Assembly (NCBI RefSeq): GCF_000227135.1
Contig: NC_018230.1
Coordinates: 69,761-133,760, forward strand
Direction: 5' to 3'
Source: Leishmania donovani
Taxonomy: Eukaryota > Euglenozoa > Kinetoplastea > Trypanosomatida > Trypanosomatidae
DNA length: 64,000 nucleotides
Shown piece by piece: positions 40,701 through 51,077 of the stretch. The number at the start of each line of letters is the position of its first letter. Position 1 is the stretch's first letter. Under the pieces are notes generated by a model. That model was not told the origin of the DNA. It did no database searches and was given only the letters and a program-made list of their open reading frames with translations. The position numbers and the translations under genes are program-made.

Positions 40701-42704
40701 CATGGCGTTGTGGAGGCGTTGAGGTCACCTGACATGAGTCGCGAAGGCGACGACAGCGAGGCGACTACGCATCTCGGGAACAACGAGACCAATGATGCCG
40801 GCAATGGCGACGGTGACTACCTGGAAGAAGATGTGGTTGCTTCCGAGGATGAGCGCGAGGCGTCATTGCCAATGTACAGGTGTCACGGAAGCAGAAACAG
40901 CGTCGCTATACGCGACACAACACCCGCAGCACCACCAGCTCGCCCGCCGCGAGCCGTATCGCTGCACAGCCGAAGCGGCGACAGCGCCTACCTACCCGAG
41001 CACATCACAGAGGCGGCAGAGGAGATGCTGGCTGTAGAACGTGGCTTCAGCGCCTCCAGCATCCTCGCCCCCACCCTTCCGCGTACCCCTGGCCGCGCAT
41101 CGAGCAGCAGCGCGACAGCCGCGACGGTCACCCACGAGCGCCACTTTTGGGTTTCCTCCTTCGCATCCCTCAGTCACGGAAGGCAAAGTGCTGCGCCCGC
41201 CGCGGCTGTTGCGGCACCGTCTTGCCGGGCACCGCCAACAGCGTGCACGCCGGCCCCCTCTCCCTTTTCCGTGTCCCCTGGCTGTAGATGGGCGCGTGGC
41301 AGTGGTGCCGCTGCCCGGCTCACCGAGCGTCTTTCCGTGTCCTCCGCGCCGTTTACGTCTCCAATGTCGCCCAGCTATCGCAAGACGTCCGGGCGGGCGG
41401 TGAATAGTCGCAGCAACAGCTGTCTCGGTGGTCGCTGTCGTGAATCACCGATGCGAAGAGGCGCCCGAAGTCGGCGCGCGTGCTCCGTTACAATCATCGG
41501 GGTGGCCGAGGATGAGTCCGTGCCGATTTCGGTGCGCGGTTCCACCTCACCGAGGCCGGGCTCCACAGCTGCGGGTTCAGCACGACGGAGAGCGGCCTCG
41601 GTCAGTACGCGCTCGGCACACGTACAAGCGACGCCAACGTCTCCTGCGGCGGTCTCGCCACTGGCCGAGCTTCTGCTGTCGCCGCCGTCACGCGGCACCG
41701 GCAGCGGTGCGCACTACCGATTGAACTCGAGCTGTAACGGAGACATGCCCACCCCGGACATGGCGGCAGCGGCCGCCGCTGCTGTGCAGCGCCTACACCG
41801 AAAGCGTCCTAACCCCATACCGCCGCTCTCGACGGTGCCGACATCGTCGCCGAAAGCGAGTGCTGCTACGGAGTCGCATACAGGCGCTGGGGAAGCTGAG
41901 GGTAACGCGTCAGCGCTAGCGGAAGCCACCCCGCAACAGCAGAGGCGGGAACGCGACGTCATCAAGGCAGCAGTGGCCGCCACCACGGAGACGGAAGAGC
42001 TCTCCGATCCGTTGCCGCAACGTAGGAGCAACGAATCGAGTCGTTCGCTTCACCGCACGCCATCGTCCGTCGCCCGCGCCGTGGCCGTGGCGCTGCGCCG
42101 TCCGTGGCTCTCTGAAGACCCCGCTGGCGGCGGCGTGCCTCTCCACAACCCGTTCCCGTGCATACCCAGTCTGCTTATGAGCTCTAAGCGTCCGTCATGG
42201 ACGGCCGCCGTGGATCCGACAACGGTCGCCGACCCTGGCGAACCCAACGCGAAGCCTTCGCGATGCATGCAAGAGGGTGAGGCAGCAGAAGCGGGCGCCG
42301 CTGCTGTCCCGCAACTGCGCACATCGGTGGTGTCGACAGAGGTATCGGTGGTCGATGGCGCTGCGGCGGACGGCACGCCTGAAGTTCTCCCGCGGCAGCG
42401 AGCTGAGCTAGAGCAACCGCCGTCTCCCGAGCAACAACAAGCGCGGCCAGGTGGGTGCTTCAAGCACCCTAGCAGCAGCCCGAACCTCGGCGTCGCTCTT
42501 ACTTCCGCATCGACGGCCGTTCTAGCGGCACCGCAGCCACCATCGGACGGCAAGGCAGCGGTGTCGGCCACAACGCCGGCAAGCCGGCGCCGCTACCACC
42601 GCGTGGGCACCTCGCCCCCGCCCCCGCCCATCCCGTTAGCGGCGTCGATGATTAGGACGGCGATGACTGGCGTGAGTTGGCTGAGCAGCAAAAGTGAAAA
42701 ATGA
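37749..42704 (+). CDS. Very large Ser/Pro/Ala-rich protein (1651 aa), unknown function
   Basis: I do not recognise this protein. ATG 37749 sits in CCACCATGG; upstream in-frame codons from 37701 lack an ATG. Ser, Pro, Ala, Thr and Gly make up most of the chain. There is a nine-codon CAG (poly-Gln) tract at 39087-39113, a Gly run near residue 622, and scattered acidic patches (EGDDSEATTHLGNNETNDAG). More compact, charged pieces lie near residues 1230-1310, including RRACSVTIIGVAEDESVPIS and ARRRAASVSTR, the latter resembling basophilic kinase or 14-3-3 sites. No membrane segment, signal peptide or known domain is seen. It resembles the 2077-residue protein at 12551 in composition, but I see no shared block. 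The 4.9-kb uninterrupted frame supports expression. Probably disordered; role unknown. Confidence 0.78.
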   Translation: MVIHVSVVRNGTQESCGAAVGTDDSVGGSGYRNSSMTISGGGDALEDVSVPYRLPAPLSPPTMVEDENRHENSNRPECCNERTGSSTDAAESGVEAVQSSKREGSPSTTTYTALSPSVVRVRPGANTTSGVPSNHTLGKGCVTIPCAVRARSPSGAAASPSAAHRFGVTPPSLFTPEPMPVSVRERTSSPPSSTSTAEAGQRLGSIYSGTISAASNSRRPEPLCKEALYDAQQLTASSDSVPASGSQHAPATALAPQDTEPHPIPVNATASLSCGLHSCSLYEPALGPDVATSTAVGSAAMPPSEAATAKQNSTSAASAPLRVSEQAPRPDACASPLHGWASSVSSASTRVSGSARFREEPRPASPVTMVPLLTATPPFASAAIAVTSAEPPRSLGALPLSSASSSSPSPPPAVPSPSSSAPTLVFASPTHPRCPQAPSPAPSTPPQQQQQQQQQMPSPARMTSLVHVSEGEEVCEDLGKGLLSSHGNLHTPLGGPEKGNAGFSTALCVSLLSGCGGGNGGLSPIGSLEAAGRTARPNTPILQPSAGPQSRPQLLEPSFLTAGTPLAQPIGRSLVALPPILSTGAAANSTSSLSLLLPPSVMSISFLSGSGHTNSGGVAGGGGGGTGVGGAGGFRSPLAFRSPFTSVLTPQAHHHEPHHSQHSAAVSPHPCLFHRHASVRPTTPLQQSPALQHGFSLPPSFYQQQQKQRPPDPSPPRTSMMSIASSSSLYSGSSPSPLALGDPDPAPGSGPLPASSSTFMQGGGVAVATAMSPVSAHHTAGGSPAAARRAPRVHSPLLLPPSAAMPSFTPPSFVTVPLSGISSPGGEGRTRQSSLAFLSSTPGLPSTPCPAPGQAASSLTSAPTISAVAAHKEADRGDAWSANAAGSGAIALRDGSQSRDQQQHHAHHRLHTVSHLSARGVAAQPVVCPQAWRVLEVSGGSSCSVDNSGDCAAEWCSGDGQQRLNIASPADSVTARQPHEREVPHGVVEALRSPDMSREGDDSEATTHLGNNETNDAGNGDGDYLEEDVVASEDEREASLPMYRCHGSRNSVAIRDTTPAAPPARPPRAVSLHSRSGDSAYLPEHITEAAEEMLAVERGFSASSILAPTLPRTPGRASSSSATAATVTHERHFWVSSFASLSHGRQSAAPAAAVAAPSCRAPPTACTPAPSPFSVSPGCRWARGSGAAARLTERLSVSSAPFTSPMSPSYRKTSGRAVNSRSNSCLGGRCRESPMRRGARSRRACSVTIIGVAEDESVPISVRGSTSPRPGSTAAGSARRRAASVSTRSAHVQATPTSPAAVSPLAELLLSPPSRGTGSGAHYRLNSSCNGDMPTPDMAAAAAAAVQRLHRKRPNPIPPLSTVPTSSPKASAATESHTGAGEAEGNASALAEATPQQQRRERDVIKAAVAATTETEELSDPLPQRRSNESSRSLHRTPSSVARAVAVALRRPWLSEDPAGGGVPLHNPFPCIPSLLMSSKRPSWTAAVDPTTVADPGEPNAKPSRCMQEGEAAEAGAAAVPQLRTSVVSTEVSVVDGAAADGTPEVLPRQRAELEQPPSPEQQQARPGGCFKHPSSSPNLGVALTSASTAVLAAPQPPSDGKAAVSATTPASRRRYHRVGTSPPPPPIPLAASMIRTAMTGVSWLSSKSEK
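39087..39113 (+). repeat. (CAG)9 coding tract (poly-Gln)
   Basis: Nine pure CAG codons in frame. Pure tracts slip easily, so length polymorphism is expected. Confidence 0.85.
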
Positions 42705-42777
42705 GGGAGGCGCGCCCAATCAGGAGAATCACAAGCTTCTCTTGTGTGTGCATGTACCCATGTGCGTGCGTGCGTGT

Positions 42778-42808
42778 GGGGGGGGGGGAGGGGGAAGGGG
42801 CGGGGGGG
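42778..42808 (+). repeat. Four-tract G-run, candidate RNA/DNA G-quadruplex
   Basis: Four runs of four or more G separated by one or two bases, on the sense strand about 75 nt after the stop codon. The pattern meets the usual G-quadruplex rule. Confidence 0.6.
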
Positions 42809-43672
42809 CTGTAAGGATCTCCTCTACCCGTACCGTCGTGGTGCCTGCAATCCACACATCAGCACACGCCCCCCTCCCTTCCTCCCCCTTCCACTCTCGC
42901 CCTCACGCGTACGCCCCACCAAGCCCAAGTATGCAACGGAGTAAAGACGGCGTTTTACCCCACGATTGGGGGCCTTTGCAAGTTTTGTGTGTGCGCGTTT
43001 GTGTCCATGTATGCCTCTGATGTAAATGAGGGCCACGCTTCCCCCTGTCCCTTTCCCCACATCTCCTCTGCGTATCCTCGCTGAGGAGGCTTCTTCTTTC
43101 CCGCGCCGGTGATCGCTGGAGCGTGCTGGTGCGCGCATGTATGCACGTGCGCGTCATGAAGACGGTTTTGCTCGTTACGTATTCTCTCTGCCTTGCCTGC
43201 AACTGCCCGTGTCAATGGAAGGTGCAGTTTGTGTGTGCATGTGTGTGGTGGTGGTGGTGGTGGTGGTTCGGCTGCGGGGCACTTGCTCGACATACGTCCC
43301 GCGTGTGCCACCGCTCCTCCATTCCCTCTTCCATTCTTGCTGCTCATGTTTTCTCCGTCCTGCTAGGAGAAGGGGACTTGTCGAGTGCCCTCGCGGGTGA
43401 AGGGAGCCGTGCAAAGGACGGTGGAGCACATCACAGCCGTCGTTTCGCGTGCAGCCCTGCCGCGGTGCTGTCGATCCTCTCCTTTCATCACTGTGTGTGT
43501 GTGTGTGGGGGGGCGTGGGCGTGGGGCGGGTGTGGCGTTGCCCTTTCTTTCCGCAGCGGGTGAAAGTCGTCGCCGTCGCGTTCACAGCCGGCCCTCTTGG
43601 GTTTGTTCGTGGAATCCTATGTACGTGTACGTGTACGTGTAGGTGCACTGCATCGACTATGCAGATAGATAT

Positions 43673-43710
43673 CATACATACGTATATATATATATATATA
43701 CGTATGTATG
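43673..43710. repeat. Perfect 38-bp AT palindrome
   Basis: CATACATACG, then (TA)9, then CGTATGTATG: the two halves are exact reverse complements. Nearby GATATC and TATA elements extend the imperfect symmetry. It could form a cruciform in DNA or a hairpin in the 3' UTR. It lies about 1 kb after the stop of the upstream gene. Confidence 0.85.
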
Positions 43711-46344
43711 TATATGTATAGATATCGATGTTTTTTTTTTATGTATTGCGTCTCTCTCTTCCAACAGCGGAAGCACCGCGTTTACCCACCATCACCACCA
43801 CCACCCATGTCTTTCGCCTTCTCCCTCATCCTGCATTCTATCCAAACACTCCCCACCCAACTCCCCTCCCCCTCCCCTTCTCTTACCATCAGCATCATCA
43901 TCTAAAAACGTCCTACGGCATGACGTGTGTTTTTTGTCGTTTTGGTTGTTTCTTCCGTCTCCCCCCCCCCTTGCTTTTCGGCTTGCAGCCGCTCTGCGTG
44001 CGGTGGGCGGTGTGTGTGTGGGGGGGGGAGGGGGGGGGGCCTGTTTAGCCCTTCCATCGCGTGTGGACCTCTCCATCTTTTTCTCTCCTTCCACGAGGCC
44101 GTGTGCGCTGAACCTTCTCCCCAGCCTCTAACACGCTCCGCATCTTCCCTTTCGTTCTCGTTTTTTTTTGTTGCTTTCTCTTCTGCCGTGTTCTGTCTTC
44201 CGCATCCTCATCACTGCAGCGGCAGCACACACGCACACACACACGGCAGTTTCACTTGCGATGCCTTCGTGTGTGCGTGTGTTTGGATGTGATGTATCTG
44301 TGTGCGTGTGTAATGTCAACGCTCTTATCTTGGATTCGTTCTTCGGTTTTTCACTCTTTTTTTATCGCCTCCTACCCCCTCCCATTATCATCATCATCAC
44401 GAGTGTTTATCGCTCCCCCAGCCATGCCCCTCCCTGTCCTAAATCCCTTTCTTTCTGCTTTCACGTTTGGTGCTCCGTCAAGTGTGCGCGTGCGTGCTTG
44501 CGTGCGTGCGTGTTGTTGTGTACGGCTGTGTGTTGGTTTAACGTCTCCAACCCTCACCCGTCCCGAGGTTCCCTCCCCTCCACTCCCCCCCCCCTGTCGC
44601 CTGGCACTCGGGTGCCACGATGGCGCGGGCCGGCAGCGCCGGCGCTGCCTTCTCGTTTTCTCTCTTATTTTGCTCGCTGTGTTGATGCGTGTGTCTGTAC
44701 GCGGTTGTGAGCGTCGTTGGCAAGGACGCGTGCGCGGCGGGTTTTTTTTGCGCGTGTTCTCGCCAACTCCGTCCCCCTCGTCTGTGCGTTGTACGGTGCT
44801 CCTTCTTCACCAGCCCGAACACCGTTTTGCGTGTTCAGGCTATTGCTGCCCGGATGCACTTTCTGCGTCCCGTCCTCGTCCCTCGAGGAGACCCAACCCC
44901 CCCCCCTTCCCCCTCCCCCTCCGCCTCACAAACCTCGATCACTCGCGCCGCGGATGATCTGGCCATTTACATGCACCTGTCTCTTGTCCTTCCGATTTTG
45001 CGTTGCATGCTAGTAGCATTCTTCATGCATATATCTATAGAGAGAGAGATCGGTATTCCTTCTCGGTATTCCCTTCGTCTTCCACCTCTGAGGCGTTGTG
45101 CGCGCCGTCTTGTGCCTTGTGCTGTGCGCCCCTACTGCCTCCTTTCGTTAGCTGGTGTTGTGTCTGTGTCTGTGGGTGTCTGTGGCGTGTTGTGTGCGTA
45201 CTCTTTTCTTTCGAGTGCGCGCACCTGGTGCGCTGAGGTTCTGACTATCTGTGGGCGTGAGCGAGCTCGCACGCACCCATCTCTCTCTCCTCCCTCATCT
45301 TTTCGTTCGAGGAAGAAAATCGAAGCGACCACGCGGTAATGCAGGGCCGCACGCGCATGAGGCAGCACAGCACTCAGCTCAACCGCCCCCCTCCCTACCC
45401 AAACGCCGCAGCAGGATTCCGGCCCTTTTTCAGAAAAAGGAAACGGGGGGTGGGGGGCGGATGGGGCGGACTCTTCACGAGATGCTTTCTCCTCTCTCCC
45501 CGACGGTCTAGCCTGTTGTTTCGCATGGAGAACGTGCGCCGTTGTCTTGGCGGCAGCGGTGAGTGATGGTGGGTGATGGTGGCGCTGGTAATTCTCTTTT
45601 TTGCTTCGGAACCACGTTGTGAGTCGGCGCTTCACCCAACCACCACCAGCACCGCCAACACACTGCAGCCTCTGCACCGGCCTGCGTCTCCGGCTGTTCT
45701 CCGTCGTTGGTGTTGTTGCCGGTTCTTTTTTTCCGGCTGGTGCTCACGCTCTTCCTTTTTTTTCTTCGCCAGGGTTTCCGTCGGTATCTTCTTCTGTTTC
45801 AACGACTCCCCACCCCACCCGTCGGGCCCCTTAGTGCGAGCGCGCCTCTCTTTCCGTGTTTGCGCATAGAGGAACGCATGCAGACACCCCCCTCCCAAGC
45901 GCAGCCTTCGATGCGCCTCGCCTCCCGCTCTCGGGCCCCCTCTTCCTTCACCGTCCACGCACTCCGTCTCTACTTTTCCTGTCTGTCTCTTTACCGGATG
46001 AGCGGGCCCACCCGCTCTCTCGGGCACGGCTCAGCCAAGAACGCCAACAGCAGCAGCAGCAGCAAGCTCAAACCCTGTGCTCGCGCCTCTCTTGACTTCG
46101 TGCGCCTCCGCTCTCCAGCAGACCCGCACGGCTTCCTTGTTCTCTGTTGGCTTCTGCGCACCTGCCTACCCCGCGCACCTGCCTGCTTCTCCCTCTCTCT
46201 CTCTCTCGGTGTGTGCGCTGTAACGCCGCAACGCATCAAAACATAGAAGACGGACGGCTCTTCGAAATCCGGCGCGGCTCACATCCGGGCAAGGGCGCAC
46301 TGGCCTGAAACACGCACAGCACTCGCCGAAGAAGGCAGCCGCCC

Positions 46345-47277
46345 ATGCCGGGCAGCGTCGGCATCTTTGCGGAGGCCGATGTGGCCGACCCGGGCGAGCC
46401 GGCGACGCACGCGAACACCACCGCGGCTGCCAGCACAAAAGCCGTGGACAACCGCGCCAAGACGGTGCGGCCCCGCTGCGGCCGCCCGCGCAAGGTGGTC
46501 GTGTACTATTTTGACTCTGATGCTGAGAATGACGAAGGGGTCGCGGACGCGGTCGAGAACGACTCCACCACCTCTCCAAGTGAGGAGTTAAAGGCGCTCA
46601 GCCGCTGCGGACCTCCGAACGCGCCGGAACGCGTGTGCTGCTACTCGCACTGCGGCCACCGGCGCGCGCCGGCGCATAGGCCGATCTCCCCCGAGAACCC
46701 GCGCATCGGCTCGCCGACGCCGCTCGGCTTCTTTGCCTTCGGTATGACGATGCTTCTCTACAACGTGCACAACGCGAATATCTGCCGGCTGAACATGGCC
46801 ACGATGGGCCTCATCCTGATGTTTGGCGGCCTGACCCAATTTGTGTGTGGCTTCTTCGAGCTCATCAACAGGAACACGCTCGGCTGCACCATTTCTACGA
46901 CGTACGGTGCGTTCTGGGTGGCAACGGCGATTCTCTTTCTGTGGCCGGAGAGCAGCTACGTGGAAAAGGGCGATAACAACTATATGGGCGGCTTCTTTCT
47001 CCTGTGGTTTGTCTTCGCCAGCTCGCTGTTCGCCTCGTCCTTCCGCTCCCCCTTTACATGCATGGCGCTCCTATTCCTCGTGCCGCTGAACTTCCTGCTG
47101 CAGAGCATCGGCTTCTTCTTGAATAGCGACACCATCGCGCACGTCACCGGGTACTTGGGCATGGTCATTGGCGCGCTGGCGACGTATATTGGCATGGCCT
47201 TCACCCTCCGTGACGTGTACGGCCGCTCGCTGCTGCCTATTCTGTTTCAGAAAAGGATGCGCTACGTCGAGTGGTAG
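46345..47277 (+). CDS. GPR1/FUN34/YaaH-family membrane protein, divergent member
   Basis: 310 residues. A soluble head of about 120 residues, with an acidic run (DSDAENDEGVADAVEND) and a Cys/His-rich bit (CCYSHCGH), precedes six membrane segments. The first begins with SPTPLGFFAFGMTMLLYNVH, the family signature (NPxPLGLxxFxxTTxLLxxxN), with Ser in place of the usual Asn. Relatives (yeast Ady2/Ato1, bacterial SatP) carry acetate, succinate or ammonium across membranes. It shares order and length with the two members downstream but is clearly distinct in sequence. It heads the array, so it is probably an old duplicate. ATG 46345 is the first after the predicted acceptor. The substrate in this organism cannot be read from sequence. 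Confidence 0.85.
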   Translation: MPGSVGIFAEADVADPGEPATHANTTAAASTKAVDNRAKTVRPRCGRPRKVVVYYFDSDAENDEGVADAVENDSTTSPSEELKALSRCGPPNAPERVCCYSHCGHRRAPAHRPISPENPRIGSPTPLGFFAFGMTMLLYNVHNANICRLNMATMGLILMFGGLTQFVCGFFELINRNTLGCTISTTYGAFWVATAILFLWPESSYVEKGDNNYMGGFFLLWFVFASSLFASSFRSPFTCMALLFLVPLNFLLQSIGFFLNSDTIAHVTGYLGMVIGALATYIGMAFTLRDVYGRSLLPILFQKRMRYVEW

Positions 47278-49689
47278 CCGTTGACCCGGGCCGCTCGGAA
47301 ACGAAAAGGGAGGCCGTTCGAATAAGAGAGAGACACACACACGCACATGCGATGGTGGTGCATCGAGGAGGAAAGAAGGCGAAGCGACGGACGCCGTGAA
47401 CGCCGTTGCACGATGGCCCGAGATGGCACCACACACTCTTACCTCCGCCCTCTCTGTACGCGTGAGCAACTGCGTGTCTGCGCGATTCGTGAGGAGGAGG
47501 AGGAGGAGGATGACGGCCGCGCCTCCTCCCCACCTCTCCCCTTCCCCCCCTGTCTGTCTGTCTTTCTTATCCACGTGTTTTTGCTTGTTGTTTTCTCGCT
47601 TCCTCGTTGGTGGTGGTGTTGTTTTTTTTCTTTTTGTTTTTCGCTCGCTCGTCTTCTTGCGATCGGACCACCTTTCAGAGGATTCTCCCCTTGTGCGTGA
47701 GCGCGCCCGCCGACGCTGACGCTGCTGTTCTCACGGTGATGAGTGTTTTGGTGGCGACGCGCGTCACATCGGCGTCGCAACGACGACGACAACAACAGCG
47801 AAAGCGGACCTCCCCTCCTAAGCGCCAACGAATAAAAGCAGCGAAGGAGAGCACGCACACACAAACACAGGCACGCATAAAGGAGGAGGAAATGGTGGGA
47901 TGGTGGAGGAAGGGGAAGTGGAGGGCAGAGCGTCCACGTCACACATCCCGCGGTGCGGCCATACCTGCGCACCTGCTCTTTTCTGCTTCTGTGCTCTTCC
48001 TTTTCGTACCTCCTTGTCGCATCTCCATCTCCATCTCCATATATCTCTCTCTCCGCACACGCACACGCACACGCACGCACATATTTATCTATATTTGTAT
48101 CTGTGTGTGTGTGTGTGTGCGTGTGCGTGTGTATATGTACCTGTTTCCCTCTTCGTGCTTCGTTGCTTCTTCTTCGCGGTTGTTGTGGATGTCCTCAGAG
48201 GCGGCCCCTCCCGCCCACCCACCCCACCGCTAAACCGCACGCGTGCGCCTGCTTGCGTGTCCATGCTTTGCTGGTGCTGCGGTTACTTTCCACCATCCGT
48301 CCTCCTCTTCCTCCTCCCCCCCCCCGTATGTGTGTGTTTGTGTGTGTACATGTGCATGCGCGTATGCCTGCCCTTCTTGTGTGTTACGGTCGCTTCATCT
48401 GCTCGTCTCCGCCCCCCCCCCCCGCGCCCTCCCCTCCCCCTCCTCCTCACCCTACCCGAATCCACTTCTCTCCTCTCTCCTCTTGTCTGCTCCAGCAACG
48501 TCAAGCGGATATACGGTGTCTCGTGATCGTGGCTGTTTCTCTCTCTCTCTCTCTGTCCGCGTATGAGCAGGTCCCGCGGAGCGATACACTGTTAACCGGC
48601 ACACGTCGAAAAGAGACGGCGTGCTGGGGCAGGGGAGACGCGAGAGATGGCGTGTGTGTGTGGGGGGAGAGGGGGGAGGAGGGCGTAATAAAAAGGCAGA
48701 GCATCGTCACAGGAACGGCACGACAACAAGGAAGAAGCGGAGATGTGCGTCCCCGAATATCAGCTGCGCCCTCTCTCGTAGGCAGCACAGGCATGTATGT
48801 TTCTTTCTTTCTGTGGGGAGCGCGAGCCCGTAATTCGACGTAACCGTAAACGTGTTCCACTGCCTTGCTTCCGCCTGAGCCACCCACCCCAGCCTTTTCT
48901 TCCGACGCCTCCCCTATGAGGCGGGGGAGGGGAGATGGGTGAGGGAGGAGGGGGAGACGTGTACGCCACACATACGACTCCCCCTCCTCCTCCTTCGAGC
49001 ACGTGCGCAGTGTTTCACGCAGACACTCTGGCGTCGCTGCCATGTGTGCGCATAGCGATTAAGTACTCAGCAGTGATGCCGAGTCTCCCCTCGCTCCCTC
49101 CCTCTTGCCGTCCGCATCTTTTCGGGAGGGGCAGCGACAACGTGAAGAGCATATACATAAACATGTATGTATTTCCAACGCTCCCTCTCGGTGCTCTTGT
49201 GCCAACTTCAAGCAGCCCCCGCTGTGTTACATCGAGGTACTGCGCGGATATACAGCCCACAAACATATCTGGCGCACAGACGGTGTTGACCACCTCCACC
49301 CAGCCCCCTCCCTTCCTTAGAAGAGAGGGCGCGCGCCCGCGCTGCTCCCTACATGCGCACTGTCTCCTCTTCACGGGTGTCTTGCGACCGGCCTCTCCCG
49401 TCTCCTCATCTGCTCGAAATTTTTATTTTCCTGTATGTTTGTGGGTGTGGATCACGCTACACTTGTGACGTTACGCCGACCCCACACGCGCACTCACGCA
49501 TGACGCACACGTCCACGACCACGGCAGCGCTCACACTCGCTCACTCTCTCTCTCTCTGTTCAGTTCCGTTTATCAACCGCAACGCTTCCAGCTCTCGCGC
49601 CCCTCCCTTGCCTGCAAGCACACACGTGCATCCGCCTCTCCTTTCGATTTTTTTTTCAGGGTCACCAAGCACGTCCACACAGCCGCGCC
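47278..49689 (+). other. 2.4-kb spacer, inverted CA/GT repeat, strong acceptor at 49658-49659
   Basis: No gene supported. An inverted CACACG/CGTGTG pair is at 48057-48131. C/T-rich sequence ends in CTTTCGATTTTTTTTTCAG, with AG at 49658-49659, a textbook trans-splice acceptor 31 nt before ATG 49690. Confidence 0.65.
48057..48131 (+). repeat. Inverted repeat of CACACG and GTGTGCGTGTG
   Basis: A CACACG-type array is followed about 35 bases later by a GTGTGCGTGTG-type array. The two arms are complementary and could fold as a long hairpin in the transcript downstream of the first GPR1-family gene. Confidence 0.6.
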
Positions 49690-51046
49690 ATGTCAACTGG
49701 GCACATAGAAGGTCCTGAGAACTCTCTGCAGCCGCTGATGAAGGGCCCGCGGGCTCCGAGCGACGATGAGCGTCCCCATCGCGTATTCAAAAGCACCGAT
49801 GGCATCGCAGCCAATATGAATGAAGACCTCCGCGCTCGACGCAGCCGCGCCAGCTACGACTACCTTGTCGGAGCCAGCGACGGCCGGAGTCCGGGCAACG
49901 CCTGCAACAACTTCGTCTACCACTCCAACCGGAAGCCGACGGGGGGCAGGAGCTTGGAATACCTTGACGGGGACCAGAACCGCACCTCGAATGTGACTCA
50001 CAACCTTGGCGACCATCATGACGACCCGCATTACTTCGACTCCGACAGCGATAGCGGCGATTGCCTCCTCGATCACCAGATCCGAATGCTGGAAGCGAAG
50101 AAAGCGGCTGCGAGCTCGCGCAAGTGCGCGAACCCGGGCCCGGTCGGCCTGCTCGGCTTTGGCCTCTCGACGATCCTGCTGAACCTGCACAACACCGGGA
50201 GCTTTCCGCTGTCGACGGTGATCGTCGCCATGGGCATCTGCCTCGGCGGAGGTGCGCAGTTTATCGCGGGTCTGCTCGAGTGGGTGCGCGGTAACACCTT
50301 CGCGTACGTCGCCTTCACCTCGTACGGCGCCTTCTGGCTGTCCCTCGTGTGCGTCTGGATGCTGCCCAACACGGCCGCCGGCACCTNNNNNNNNNNNNNN
50401 NNNNNNNNNNNNNNNNNNNNNNNNNNNNNNNNNNNNNNNNNNNNNNNNNNNNNNNNNNNNNNNNNNNNNNNNNNNNNNNNNNNNNAAGCGGCTGCGAGCT
50501 CGCGCAAGTGCGCGAACCCGGGCCCGGTCGGCCTGCTCGGCTTTGGCCTCTCGACGATCCTGCTGAACCTGCACAACACCGGGAGCTTTCCGCTGTCGAC
50601 GGTGATCGTCGCCATGGGCATCTGCCTCGGCGGAGGTGCGCAGTTTATCGCGGGTCTGCTCGAGTGGGTGCGCGGTAACACCTTCGCGTACGTCGCCTTC
50701 ACCTCGTACGGCGCCTTCTGGCTGTCCCTCGTGTGCGTCTGGATGCTGCCCAACACGGCCGCCGGCACCTCCAAGCTCGTGGATCCAGCGAGCGAGTACT
50801 TCGTAGGCGTGTACCTCTTCTTGTGGGGCATCTTCTCCTTCGTCATGCTTCTGTGCACCATCCGCATGAACCTCGCCATCTTTCTCGTGTTTCTCACCGT
50901 GACGCTGCTCTTCCTGATGCTCGGCTGCAGCAGCATGGCGAGCAGCGCCGTGGGGCTGCGTGCGGCCGGCTACGAGGGCATCATCTGCGGCTCCCTCGCC
51001 CTCTACCTCGCCTTTGCCGAGATTCTGAACGAGATGTGGGACCGCA

Positions 51047-51077
<31 letters not shown>

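Larger units (their letters stand above)
42705..46344 (+). other. 3.6-kb spacer with G-run cluster and AT palindrome
   Basis: No gene supported. It holds a G-rich cluster at 42778-42808, a (TGG)n patch near 43243-43266, a perfect 38-bp palindrome at 43673-43710, a G-run at about 44021-44039, and C/T-rich sequence to 46210. A likely acceptor is ACATAG (AG 46245-46246) after the CT run at 46185-46208. No ATG lies between it and the next gene start at 46345. Confidence 0.55.
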
